DNA from: Meandrina meandrites
Taxonomy: Eukaryota > Cnidaria > Anthozoa > Scleractinia > Meandrinidae
Length of the DNA stretch: 64,000 nt
Direction of reading: 5' to 3'
Assembly (NCBI GenBank): GCA_963693305.1
Contig: OY855903.1
Location: forward strand, 58,775,350-58,839,349
The notes beneath the pieces are model-generated. The model saw nothing but the letters and a program-made list of their open reading frames with translations, was not told the DNA's origin and ran no database searches. This document shows, in pieces, positions 33,453 to 45,600 of the stretch. The translations under genes were made by a program, and so were the position numbers. Within the stretch, counting starts at the first letter, position 1; each line of letters begins with the position of its first letter.

Positions 33453-36070
33453 GTTTGCATTGTTGAAATGTGTGCAGAAGTTTGACACTGTCTCGTTTTG
33501 TGTTTCAACGCACCTGCAGCTAAAGCCAGCCAGTGTCCAGCCTCTTCTTGACAATTCAGCAATGTCAAAGTCTGAGACAAGAAGTTACTGAGTTTTATAA
33601 CTTTATCGTTATAACTTTAAGTCATGCATGGATGGTAATATCGTGTATTACTTTGCCCTGGTTATTGTCATTAATGGGGTATATGGAAGAGCGATCCCGA
33701 ACGGAAAGTTTCCGCACGAAGGAACAGCATTAGTGGGGAGGGCGATCAACCCCGGCTAACAAATTGAATCAATAGTCATTGAGGAAGATTCGACCTAGAC
33801 ACCGACAGTTCAACTGGGAAATGTCATTTATGACACCACTTCAGCAGAATATACATAGTTACATGTAATAAGTTTTTTAACTTATAACATTTAAGACTCC
33901 TAACTGCGCCTTTTGCCAGGCGACAAAGGAAAATAGTAAATTTGAACAGGCTACACTGGGTATAATATCGTGTACCACCAAACCGACTGCACTGCATAAC
34001 ATTATTATTTCTCTTTGAGTCCAGTACTGCTGGGATTAAACATTTTTGCTTGTATTTCTATTTTTTGTAGTCCGAAGCCCAAAGACAAGTAGTGCTCTCG
34101 TCCAAACCATTTTGAGTCGTCAAATTCTGGTCAAGAACCAGAACCAGCATGCCGAAGACTCGACCTAACACGTCCGTGTTTTGTACCGCATTGGCTTTCA
34201 AGCTAGTGATAGGCCGCTACGAAACAGTGGACATGCTCGGAATCAGCTCCCGTTGTTGGCCGACAAGTGTTTGCCTGATAAATGCATTAAAGAACCTGGT
34301 GATCAAAGCAGGAGACCTCAAAAAAGCCTCGAGAAGATTTACTTATTAAAACAAACTTAAACTTTTCCTCGTTAGAACTGCCTTAATACTTTTTTGATGA
34401 AAAGCAGTTAGTGATTTTAACTATGATTTTTAAAGTGATGGTGTATATATTATTTATACGTTTCAACAGCAGCATAGGCAGTGTCTGCCTCTCGAAGAAA
34501 TGCACGTAGTGTAAATAATACCATTAACTTAGAACTTAATATTGAGATAGCTATTTACCATTGTTTTGGCTGTATTCATCACACAAAGGAGCGTACTCAA
34601 AAGTCAATGAAGTTTCACTCTTGACGATGAATAAGAACCCGTACTTGTACTAACTTACTTATAAAGAGAGTTAGATGACATTACAACTTGTTCTTGGTGG
34701 ATTGTTAAATAAGGTGTTTTATATTATGTAGATATGACATGTAATGTAATTGCGGCAGTGCAGGATTGAGCCGCACATTGTTTATTCACGCATACATAAG
34801 GAATAGCTCACCACAAACTACCAAGCTTAGCTCTTGGCTTTTGTGTAGGATAAAGTTGCCATGTAATCAATGTATCATCAATATATCACTTTATAAGTTG
34901 ATTATTGATTAAGTCATTACTTACGTAGAATTGTTCCAGCCAGAGGAATAGGATTGTCGAGCCATCGAATGCCAGCAAAATATATTTTCCCTCTGGTCGG
35001 AATCCATCAATAGTCACAGGATTATTTTTGATAGTGGCATCAGTGGTTCTTTTAGCCCATACTTGGCAGAGTTGTTAATTTGTTTTAGACCTGAAGGAGT
35101 TTTACTTTTTATCCTTAACCTCACTTTTGACCGAAACGCGAACATTGGTGCTACATATAGTTGTTATTAAACTGCAAGGCTGTTACAACGTGATTAGACA
35201 TTTTGAAATCTTAAATGTTCTATTAGAAATCAGCCAATCTGATTGATTCCCCCATTATTTTCTATTTAATAGTTCATTAAAAGACTGCTAGTTAGGAGTT
35301 TCTATCTGCTGATGGCCAGGGGCGAAGCTAATAAAAACGAGTGCGAGCAGTATAATTTTTTTAAAATGATATCGTGAAACCTGACTACTTGACGGTTTCG
35401 TTCAATACTTTTCGGCCTCGATGCCTGCCACAATGCTGCGCGCTCTGTAAGCCTACTATTGATCAATTTTAGATTCCTCTGTAGTCTGTCATAAGGTTAT
35501 GCTTATCTCTTTGAGGCTACAGTCAAGTACAATGTCTACTATAACCATCTGTAGACTACTCTTCCCCGTTTTTTGAGTGATAGGTTAACGTTGAAATTTG
35601 GCTAATTAGTTCCTTCCTCTTGACTGCCCTTTGAAGTATCGCTATCGACAAACAGCCTCTTCGGGCTGATGGTGGCCAAAATGAAGGGCTCTCAGAAACC
35701 AGTTACAACCGTGACCTGACAACAGGAAGAAAGGAGGTTGATTTTCACACTCAAACACTCGCCACCAGCGGCATAATTCAAATTTTCGCGCGCGCGTATG
35801 TTTAAATAACATGTACACCATACGACGCCAGTCCACCATTAACGTTTGATTCTGGCCTAACGGCTGCAACATTTGCCACGACTGATGCCACAACATCTTT
35901 CCTGGACCTGTTTAATTTTATCCTCCCAGAGTTCGTCCCGGCGACCTACCGCTGACCGAGAAGCCAGAGTATTCTGGGCGTGCTCGACAGTGAGCATCTG
36001 ACTCCTCTGTCCTCAGTCGTCTCTCATTTATATCTGTACGCGGTCGCGGGAGACAAGCACGGGCAACCGC
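33453..36070. other. Downstream of giant gene 1; possible short 3' exons
   Basis: If the donor at 33403 is used (phase 2), an acceptor CACCTGCAG at about 33520 gives an immediate stop, while TTTTTTGTAG at about 34070 adds a short PKPKDK-like end before TAG. I cannot choose between them. No other gene is supported. A CG-alternating tract lies at about 35788-35797. Confidence 0.4.
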
Positions 36071-36134
36071 CGACCGGTTAGCTCAGTTGGTAGAGCGCCG
36101 GACTTCTGTGCGGGAGGTCTCGGGTTCGAGCCCA

Positions 36135-36175
<41 letters not shown>

Positions 36176-36475
36176 TGTGCTGCCTTTGTGTTGACATCTG
36201 CAAATGGTTAGACATTCTAGTCTTCTCGGATAAGGACGATAAACCGTAGGTCCCGTCTCCTGCATCTTCACGGTTATGGTCAGCAGGGGACGTTAAAGAA
36301 CCCACACACTTATCGCAAAGAGTAGGGCATGGAGTTCCCGGTGTTGTGGTCTGGTCTTGTTCTGAAATTACATTGGGGGCATCTGTAAAAATAAATCCTC
36401 ATTCGTTGTAAAGCGCATTGAGCATATGGAAATGCGCTATATAAATACCGTAATTATTATTATTATAACTAGGGG
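36071..36475 (+). mobile_element. tRNA-derived SINE with ATT-repeat tail
   Basis: The head, GTTAGCTCAGTTGGTAGAGC, with B box GGTTCGAGCC, folds roughly as a tRNA but has anticodon-stem mismatches. It runs straight into a body (CTTCTCGGATAAGGACGATA, then GGGACGTTAAAGAACCC) and ends in GCGCTATATAAATACCG plus ATT repeats. This is a SINE, not a tRNA gene. It appears close to full length. Confidence 0.8.
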
Positions 36476-37299
36476 AACGACGGGAGTGAGAAGAGAGAAG
36501 CGACAGAGGTCTTTCCCTCTTGCTCCTCCTTCCCATTTTTCCCCGCGCGCACCTCCTTCGCGCTTCCGTCGTTAAGTAGAGACAATTTGGAATCGTCTGG
36601 GGACGACCCAGAGTATGCATAATGTTCATTAACTGACCTCGAGGAAGCCGTTATCTTGATGACTTATCGAATTATAGCTCCTATGTGAATGCTTAAAGCC
36701 AAAAACACAGTACCTATGTCTTCTTTCTCCCGCAGCTCACACATGATTTATTTCAGTTCGAAGTATCGTCTACGAGGTCATCCTCCGGTGTATATCAGAA
36801 ATAGTCAAAATAGAACTAAACTGATTGACAGGTTGTCACTATATGCCCCGTCGCTACCTCCCTGAATTTGAGTGATTTTTTTTTTTTTACAAAGACGGAA
36901 TAGAAGAAAGAAATTATTATTTAACACCAACAGACAGTTGACCCCCGCGCAAGAGCACCCCAGGTTGTCAGGGGACTGTTTTGGTGTACATCTACTAATT
37001 CTAATTTTAATTAAATCTTCAATATTTCTTATTTTTCTAAATTTTACTTATCCCTTGAGAAAAATTATTTCCTTCCAAACATTCCCAATCACCCCAACTT
37101 GACAAAATTTCACCAAACAAGTGGCCTTCGGGCGACAGTGTATTGGAGCGCCAAGCTATCAATCCCATAACACAACGCGCACCGCGAACCGCGCACGGCA
37201 AACGAGGGGCGCCTGGGGACGAGGCAGTATGCCAACAATAAAGCAACAATAATTGTTCAGCTGATAAGCAGCTGTTCAGTTTACAGTAATACTGCCAGT

Positions 37300-37397
37300 C
37301 AGCGTGAGGATCAACGGCATTTTAGTCAGTCGATGAATCCGGATTCCGTTTGTGACAGTTGTTTTCCGCTTCTGTAATGAGACCTTTCGCTTGTTAA
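37300..37397 (+). other. Duplicated non-coding exon-like block A (copy 1)
   Basis: It matches 51625-51675 downstream of giant gene 2 (GATGAATCC, CTGTAATGA, CTTCGCTT). Each copy ends at a donor-like GTAAGT or GTATGT. It could be a 5' UTR exon of the following unit. Conservation amid diverged flanks is the main evidence. Confidence 0.35.
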
Positions 37398-37491
37398 GTA
37401 AGTATTACAAGACCTTACAACGTTTTTTTGCCATACTTTGGTACATGTACATACACGGACAAGGAGTGAGAGATTTTTGTTTACTCTGCAG

Positions 37492-37550
37492 TCGATGTTT
37501 CTCGTGTCCGCGAAGCCACTCAACAAAGAACAGTTTGAACATACGACAAG
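37492..37550 (+). other. Duplicated candidate exon B (copy 1)
   Basis: Flanked by CTCTGCAG and GTATGA. It contains an ATG frame MFLVSAKPLNKEQFEHTTR that stays open across the exon, ending in phase 2. The paralogous exon at 51779-51843 keeps both splice sites and the KPLNK core. It may be a 5' UTR exon with an upstream ORF for giant gene 2, or the first coding exon of another gene. Confidence 0.35.
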
Positions 37551-37663
37551 GTATGACTGCTCGAGCCATTATCATCTATTATATTTTTTCACTGTTTTTT
37601 TTTTCCGGCAAAATGGCCGTCGTATTCCCTTTATCCACTTAATGCTTCTTTTGTGTTTCCCCC

Positions 37664-38829
37664 GACGTTACTAATCGAACCAAATCGAACTCGATCGAAC
37701 TTAATCGAACGCAATCACGCGATTGGGTTCGATTAAAGGGGCACTGTCACGGACATTTTTTGGCTTTTTTAGTGAAATGGCACCAAAATTACGACAAAGT
37801 ACTTTCAACCATGCAGGAAATGCTCCTAGAACATAAAGAGAAGGATATCTAACAAATTGTTTAAAGAAGAGGGACCGTAAATAGTTTTCATCAATTCTTC
37901 CAAACCACAAGGACAGAACTTGAAAAAGTCAGGCTGACTTTTTCAAGTTCAGATCAAAAGCTGCCGATGGTATCACAGTGCTTCAGTACACTGATATAGT
38001 AATTTAAGAATACTTGACCATTGTTAATAGGTTTTCAATGGTGTAAACATGTTTTTGGGCTGTTGCAAGTTATGCTCGTGACAGTGCCCCTTTAAGTTTG
38101 GTAATCAAACACAATCAAACTCTCACAGAAAATTTTGAGCAATCGAACCCAATCGAACGTATGATTTTATTCGATTGGGCTCGATCAAGGCTGATTAGGT
38201 TCGATTGCGTTTGATTTGAGGCTGGATGCTGATTGTAAAAACAACAGTCAACTTTAAATTCATGATCTGATTGCATCCAACTGGCAAGCGAGTGGCAAGG
38301 CTGAAAGTTGCAAGGGGAATGGGAGGAGGAAAGTCTTTGCAGTAATATCACACACTTGCTTTCCCACGAAATTGTCAGCTATGCAGACTACTCAGGACTC
38401 TGATGAAAACAAATCATAAAATTAAATGGACCTACCATGCAGTAAGATTAAATTTCTATAGTCCGTTGAACTTCATTTTTTCGGGATTTTTTTGTCGATT
38501 TTAAATGTGGTTTAATCATTCATGAAATCAATGTATGTTCCATCAGCCAAAAGGTTAGATATTAAATAAAGATAATTGTTAATTATTCATTCATAGCTGT
38601 CACTTAGACAGAATGTTCAAATATCTGATGGTATTTAGGGTGAATTTTACTGACATTTTTCGATTGTGTTTGATTAAGTTCGATTGGGTTGGATTATTTC
38701 GGAAAGTCTCTCACACAAATTTTTGGGTTCGATTCTGTTCGATTTTCAAACTAATGGAACCCAATCGTTGGATTGCATTTGATGGAGTTCGATTGAGTTC
38801 GACTAGCGAACAGTTAGATTAGTAACGTC
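37664..38829. mobile_element. TIR element built from iterated ATCGAAC motifs
   Basis: GACGTTACTAATC at 37664-37676 is the inverted complement of GATTAGTAACGTC at 38817-38829. Subterminal regions carry about a dozen spaced copies of ATCGAAC/GTTCGAT in both arms. No transposase is present. A second element is inserted within it at 37737-38091. Confidence 0.65.
37737..38091. mobile_element. piggyBac-type MITE with TTAA target duplication
   Basis: AGGGGCACTGTCACG and its inverted complement CGTGACAGTGCCCCT bound a 355-bp element. TTAA flanks both sides (37733-37736, 38092-38095). TTAA duplication is the hallmark of piggyBac superfamily insertion. It has no coding capacity and lies within the ATCGAAC element. 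Confidence 0.78.
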
Positions 38830-41800
38830 AGGACTTCCACATGTACTTGCAAACTTGACGAAGGGACTACTGTTGTCATTTTCTAAGATGTAAACAATTC
38901 CCACTGAGACTCCTGCAATGACATTCTTGTTCAATGAACTTGTTTGATACAACTTGGATGCAGTATAGTATATTTTTAATTCTTTGGCTACTGGGCTCAG
39001 ATTACAAGTGAAATTATGTTCAGTACATCACCAAGAGAATCAAGTTTCTTGCTGTACTAAGAAGCTCAAACTCTCGCTAACAGATCACTGAACAATAATT
39101 CCTACCTGCCTGTACACATTGCATCTATCAATGATCAATGTGAAGCCGAAGCAAGGACGGGGGGTGGGGGTGGAGGGAGGCAAGGGGTGGGATCCCCTTC
39201 AGACCTTCTTGTTGCACACCAGAGGAATGCAATGACAGAAGCCAATTAATAAGCATTATAAAATGTTCAAGGAACTGGGCACGCCATGATTGGCCAGTTC
39301 AAGTTCCTTATAGCTCCATAAAGCAAGTGCAGCTAACATCACCTGCATGATTTATTGAGTTATAATGTATGTGGCTTGCGTCAGGAGTTTGAGCATGCAC
39401 AATTTAATGTTTTATAAAATTAAGAAATAAAAAAAACTTACTCCTTGTGCATTGTTGAGTGATATAAGCACTTGGGAATTTTTAAGAACACTCGAAAAGG
39501 GCAAGAAGAACTTGGCTGCGCCTCATGCCTTTCAATGCACTTCTCTCACATTTTTAAAAGTTCCTGCATGGTTATATATTACAGTTGCAGTTATTAACTG
39601 TAACTCAAAAATGCACATGTTTTATTTTTTTAGAACATAACTGCAACAAGTGGTTTATTTCTTTTCTTTTTGAATGTATAAAAAAATCCAAGCAATCCCC
39701 ACAAAGTGAGGTGTTCTATCAGTTTATAATTAAAAGTGAGTAGTGAGAAGTAGTTGTTTTATTTGTTTAAAACAAGTGCTTACCTTCTAAACAGCCATGC
39801 TCCTCTCCATAAGTCTTTTCAATCCAAGATGGCCACATAGATGAGTACATGTGCTTAGGTCCTCCTTACAAAAAAATCTTATGTCCCTACCCTGGGCCCC
39901 AGACTCATAGTCAAATTCCCAAGGGTGCCACCCCACCTCCCCTTGCCCCCCGTGGGCTTGATATTGATTGGTGCATAACTAACGGAGCGTGTCTTTCGTA
40001 TTAGTCATTACAGATCATGAAATGAACTAAAAATAGGACTCTCAAATGGAGCTAATTATATAGTTACATAGGCATAGTAAATCTGCCAACCTCAACTAAG
40101 TTCCTGTCAAAACAAAGCAAAATTTAAGTTAGTAAAGCTTTAAAGCTCAAGTTTTTTGCTGATAGCAATTTATTTAATCAATGGTTAAATTTATATAAAA
40201 TAATTTCTTATACAGTTCAATGTAAATTTTCTTTTGAAATGTCAGAAACTGACTAATATCCCTTTAACCTCACTAACCAAATTTGTTGTTAAGCATTGTG
40301 GCAATGAAACTGCTATTTATGCTGTGAGTGCAACAGCAGAGGCAGAAAAATTGTTTGGAATGTACCTTGGCATTAAGGCTTTTAATTTTGAGGGAGATGT
40401 AGAGAGCATTTCTGTCCGTAGTATACACTGTTGTCATGGAGTTTCAAACACGGTTCATGGTTCATCTTGGTATCTCACTTTGCAAAAAGGTTCACTTACT
40501 TAATATAACATCAAAATACAAGGCAAGCATTTTTGCTCATTTACATATTATAAACATACATAACAACATAATATTTGGTTAAAATGCCCCAAGGCCCACC
40601 ACGATTCTGGACAAAGTAATTTTTCTCCTTCAGATCATTAGGGCCCTGTTGAACCTGGAGTGAGCCTATAAAAAAGGTCCTCTCAAGCTTATTGTTGACT
40701 TAAAGTTTAAACAGTCCTGTTGAAGTTACAGGTTGAAACAGAAAAGCTCAGCAACTTTTTTTAATGCGAGTCCTGTTCCTAGGGAATTAACAGCAAATAC
40801 AACATATACTACCAATAATATTTTCCCAATATTTTCCATGCAAACTTACATGATTTCGACAAAAATTTACACATTAATCCTGAAATTCAAATTTTGTATT
40901 CTACAAATCCAACTTGAAGCAAAAAATTCAAAACAGTACTGTCATACTACAAGAACAGATATGACAGATCTTTTTTATTTGCTTGATCGAATGTTCATGG
41001 GTTGCTGATTTGAACATCAAAAAAGAACATGAAAATGCAACCAATTTCAATACTCAAGAGCCATTAAAATGATAAATGAAATTATCAATAAAAACATATA
41101 AAAATAGACAAACTGACATCAAAGGAACATGGAAATAATTATTTCAACGTTTGTCCCTACTGGATTGACTGCATTTCTGGTCTTGTGTTTGTATTAAAAA
41201 AAATTGCGTGTGACAATGGGATAAAGTTAAGCCCTTATAACCCATTTGCTCAAGGATAATCTGTCTCTTTGTGATTTTGTTAATAATGCTAACCCAACCA
41301 TGCACCCCCATATTCTCTGTTTTTGCGTTATTGCCTTATTAACTGACAGGCCTATCAGCCCCTGGGGATGAGGAAGACTGGGGGGAGAGTGGGGAGATCA
41401 GAGGCTCCTAATTATTCTACTGGCTTGGGTCGAGACCATGCAGCTATGACCATCTTGGCTAGAAAACCTGTACCAAATAGAGAGAAATGTCTGATTGAAT
41501 AGTTTTTTGCTACTATAATTCAGCATTTCTAAAAGTGAAAAGTGGAAATTACCACATTTTCTAAAAAGGTAACTGTCAACCCTAAAACCACATGCTACTT
41601 ACCATTTGAAAAGTGTTGCTTGTGGGTGTCATTAATCATATTAACCGACATAGAAGAAGTCACCGTTTCAATTCAAAAGCAACCAAAATGAAAACATTGA
41701 AACATTGAAAAAATATCTTATTCCTCCTATATTTTGGGTATACCCTTGAACTATGGCTTAATTTGCAGCAATTATTCCTTGGGCTCACAAAAAGAAAAAC

Positions 41801-42577
41801 GTCTTGCTGCCTCTCATTTTGCTACCCTTGTAAGGGAAAATGTGTGCAAAAACATAAACCCTTAGAAATAAAGCATAGATAATAATGATAATAATAATAA
41901 TAATTAATATTATTGTTATAATTATATAATTAATAACAATGATAAAAATCCTGAAAGACCCATAACGTTTGTGCAAATTCCAGCTACCTCACCACCCCCA
42001 TCTCAATCCCATGGGAAACAATCACCCCAGTTGTTCAAAGGGTGGATAATGTTATCTATCGAGTGGACAGTGTAGTGCTGTCAGCACTTATCCACTGAGT
42101 AGCGATTTATCTGGTGAACACTGGGGAGATTCTGCTCGATAGAGCAACAAAAAAGATCCAAATGGCGGCAAAAGTCCGTATGTTGACCATGGAACTTCAA
42201 CGCACCTTCCAGTGATAATTCCTTGACATATGAGGCCGATACATACGAAAAAATCCCTTTTTCCAAGAAACCGAACACTGAGATCTGCCAGGCCTCCCCC
42301 TTGCCGTTCGCACTGTCAATCTCATAACACAAAGCGCACTGCCCACGTCCAAGAACCAATTTCCTTTGTTCTTCGCGTGGGCGTATATTTCTAAAATAGC
42401 TTGTACTTTGTTCCTAGAAAATCACATATAATAATACAATATCACAAATAATAATACAGTTAAAATATTAGTCAACGTGAATGACATGCTTCCTTAGTGT
42501 GGCAGAGAAGTAATGTTGGCGAATGTACAATTTTTTTATAGCTTGACGTTCACAGGGTTTTTGTTTCCACCTTTCAG
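38830..42577. other. Region upstream of giant gene 2
   Basis: No gene is supported. Blocks near 38890-39030 and 40070-40120 align with 52300-52430 and 52650-52690 beyond giant gene 2. An AT-rich trinucleotide tract is at 41879-41945. A repeat with ATCCACTGAGTAGCGATTTA-like sub-units is at about 42030-42130. The open frame at 40234-40503 has no recognisable domain. Confidence 0.4.
41879..41945. repeat. (ATA/AAT)n microsatellite
   Basis: Imperfect ATA/ATT trinucleotide run with a palindromic centre (AATTAATATTATTG...). Confidence 0.75.
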
Positions 42578-42637
42578 GGTCTTGTTATGGAATTATGATC
42601 ATCGACTAATACAAAGAGGAAAAGATGGATGACCAAA
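42578..42637 (+). other. Start exon of giant gene 2 (13 coding nt)
   Basis: The acceptor CACCTTTCAG is followed by a short leader and ATGGATGACCAAA (42625-42637), then GTAAGA. It ends in phase 1. The large exon starts at 42803 after AATTGCAG with GG, completing Arg. It mirrors the start exon of copy 1. Confidence 0.75.
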
Positions 42638-45600
42638 GTAAGACACTAGTCATAGAATACATCAGTTTAATACAGAGACTGACTATCTAAAAAACAGAGA
42701 TTTATTATAAAACATACCTGTTTCGGCGGTCAAGGCAGTTCTCGTAAAACTGTGCCAAGTATTTTTAAAAAACTCTGTCTCAACAAATTGAATGAATTGC
42801 AGGGGACGCCCTACCTGAGACGGTACGTTTCTCTGTTTCTGAAGAGTTTGAGGATGACAGTGTGCACTGTTGGCCAATCCCAGATTTGAAGAATGAATCC
42901 CTTTTTGCTGACCTCTTCAAAAAGATCGTGGACACAGTCTACAATCGCGACACTGGGGGACTTGCTCAACTTCTCGAACCTTGTTCATTGCTATGGGAAC
43001 AGTTAGAAGTAAAGTACCAAGAACGTTTTGGGTGGTTTGAAGACCATGAGATTTATTCGAAGGTACGGAAAAGGTGTTCAGACGAAAAGATTGCAGATTT
43101 CATTTCTCTTTACCCATCAGAGCCTGGAATAATTTCAGCCGTCGACATCCGAATCGACAACGAAATAGATCCCTCTGGAGAGTTACGAAGACTAATTTGT
43201 CAACGTGTAGCTGAGGATAAGGCAGACGAAACTGAGGAAAGCGAAGACATTTGCGAAGATGATAAATACGAAGGCAAAAGAGCAGACGACCAAGAAGAAG
43301 AAACTGGCATAGAGGTACAAGCGAACCCGGAAAAGCCTTGCTATTATCCTGCCCAAATAGAGATGGCAGCTATCCTGAAGAAACGAATCGACACCATTAT
43401 GTCGCATTACCATAACATTTCGAGTTTGAGCGATGCTTTCAACGATGTCGAGTTTGCAGTGTACACGGCCCGCTTCAGAATGCTCAGCGATCAGACGGAG
43501 AAGAGAATTTGTCATCCCGATGCCGGCGTGTTATCGCAAGAAGAACTCAAATCACCGGATAACTCTGGTAGGAAGAAACGGATGTTTATGTACACTCGCA
43601 ATAATGACACGGAGAAGCACTTTGAAGAACTGAAAAAAAATGTTCAAGAAAATCCTAAAACGCTCTTTGTCATCATAGCAGATGAGTGCCACTGGGGAAT
43701 CACGAAAGACAAGGAAGAGAACAAACCGTCTGCGCATAATCTCTTCGTCAATGAATGGTGCAAAGGCAACTCTCCCCACAATGTAGTCGTGGTTCAAATT
43801 TCTGCTACACCATTCAATCTTCTCACACAGAACTCTCGTCTTCCTGACGTGCGATGCGTCCTTCTTAGTGACAAGGTGTCTACAGCTCAAAGAGACTACA
43901 AAGAAGGCGATCTTGTGGTGCTAGAAAAAGAACCTAACTTAGAAGAACATGTCAAAAAGAACTCGAAGGAAGTAGAACTGCACATGGTCCACTGGTCAGA
44001 GGTTGAACTGAAGAACTTTGAAAGAGGGATGCGGATGAAGCTCAAATCTACTTTAAATATCGAAGATGCTCCATATAAGTACCTTTGTGTTTCTCCAGAC
44101 GGGATGCTGGGTGTTACATCTATTGAAGACGACGCTAATGATTTCATTGTACAAGGCAGCCACGGTATCATTACCCTCAAAGTTTTGGCAAACAAAGAGC
44201 AACAACAAGAGAAGCCTTTTATACTAAGCCAAGATGCGCACGGAAATTTGGAAGCCAAAGTTGACCCAGAACAGCCCACTAAATTTGAGATTAAGCTAGA
44301 TTTTGGTGTTGGAGTTGTTGCATTTTTTTCCTGTGAAAAACCAGATCATTACCTAGCTGTTGATAATAATGGCTATGTCAGTTTACAGCCAGCCAAAGTT
44401 GAAAGAAAATGTGGTGTGTCCATCATGAAACCAAAGCGAGATGTTGGTGATATCAGTTCTGTATCTTTCCAGTTCTATACTGCTCAATGTGGGCCTGCAG
44501 AAGTAAACATGGCTGGTAAGCAGTATATGAGTTTGAATTTCTATCTAAGCACAATAAACTCTGCCAATAAGAACGAACAAAAGATCAGAGAAGACACATC
44601 TTTCCAAGAGTTAGTAAAAAGCGCCAGAAAACAAGGGAAACCCGATTCTCCTTCCTTCCCAATTGATGCCTTACTGTGTGCGGAGTACTGTTACCACATT
44701 CTCCATGTCAGTGTATATGGCAGTGAAGAGAAAAAACGCCAAGTACTAATTTCCAGTATTGAAGAATCACCATGTAACGAATTTGACACAAAGTTCAACA
44801 AACTTGTCAGCAAAATGAGAGAAGAAACAGAAATCTCAAAGTGTATTCATCCTGCTACTTTAGAATTTGTTCGAAAAGAACTCTCCGACAGGGCATCATG
44901 CGAATTCCAAGAAAAATTACGGCAATTAGTCACATTGCAGAAACGCAAAACAACAAAAGATAAACAGGAGGAAAACGAAGAGGTTATGGCGGAGGAAGAG
45001 CTGGCAAATTCATTTGTCACGTGCCTAATGCATCTTTCCAGGCAAGAGATGCAGGAAATCATGGAAAAGAAAGATTCACGCTCAATCAGCAATGTTGAAG
45101 GAATCAAACAAAAGTTGAGAGAAAACGGCTGCCAGACAATGGTTCAGAAATGGGACTACATCGTCCAAGGAGGTGAAACAAGTTTCTTGGTAAACAGTCT
45201 TGTTCAGAGTGGCAAAGAGAAAAAGGGGAAAATGGGAAAAATGAAAATTGTGCGAGCCAAGACCAGGAAAACCGCAAATGAATTTTACTACACTGTGCTA
45301 TTAGCGCGAACAGTGTCTTCTTGTGAAAAAGTCTTTGAAGTCATCAGAGACTACGGTGGAGTTCAGATTGAGGAACAGATGATGAATCCGTCTAGTCCCT
45401 TCTTTGAAAGGCTTCAACCAATAAACTGCAGTAACAAGTTTGATTGCTCTTGCAGCCAGTTGAACCTCGAGTGTGGCCGCAAGAAGTGTACCGAATGCCA
45501 CCATGTCCACAAGTTAATAACACAGTATGAAGACCTTGAAAATCTGGCAGGTATCCTCATCCTGGTTGATAAAGGTCGTATGGGAGACACATTTCCCCAA

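Noticed and set aside
36071..36143. tRNA gene
   Set aside because: The head has good A and B boxes and an almost paired acceptor stem, but the anticodon stem is mismatched and it runs directly into a SINE body.
40234..40503. 89-codon open frame with some protein-like composition
   Set aside because: No recognisable domain, no clear splice or promoter context, and no counterpart in the duplicated unit that I could find.
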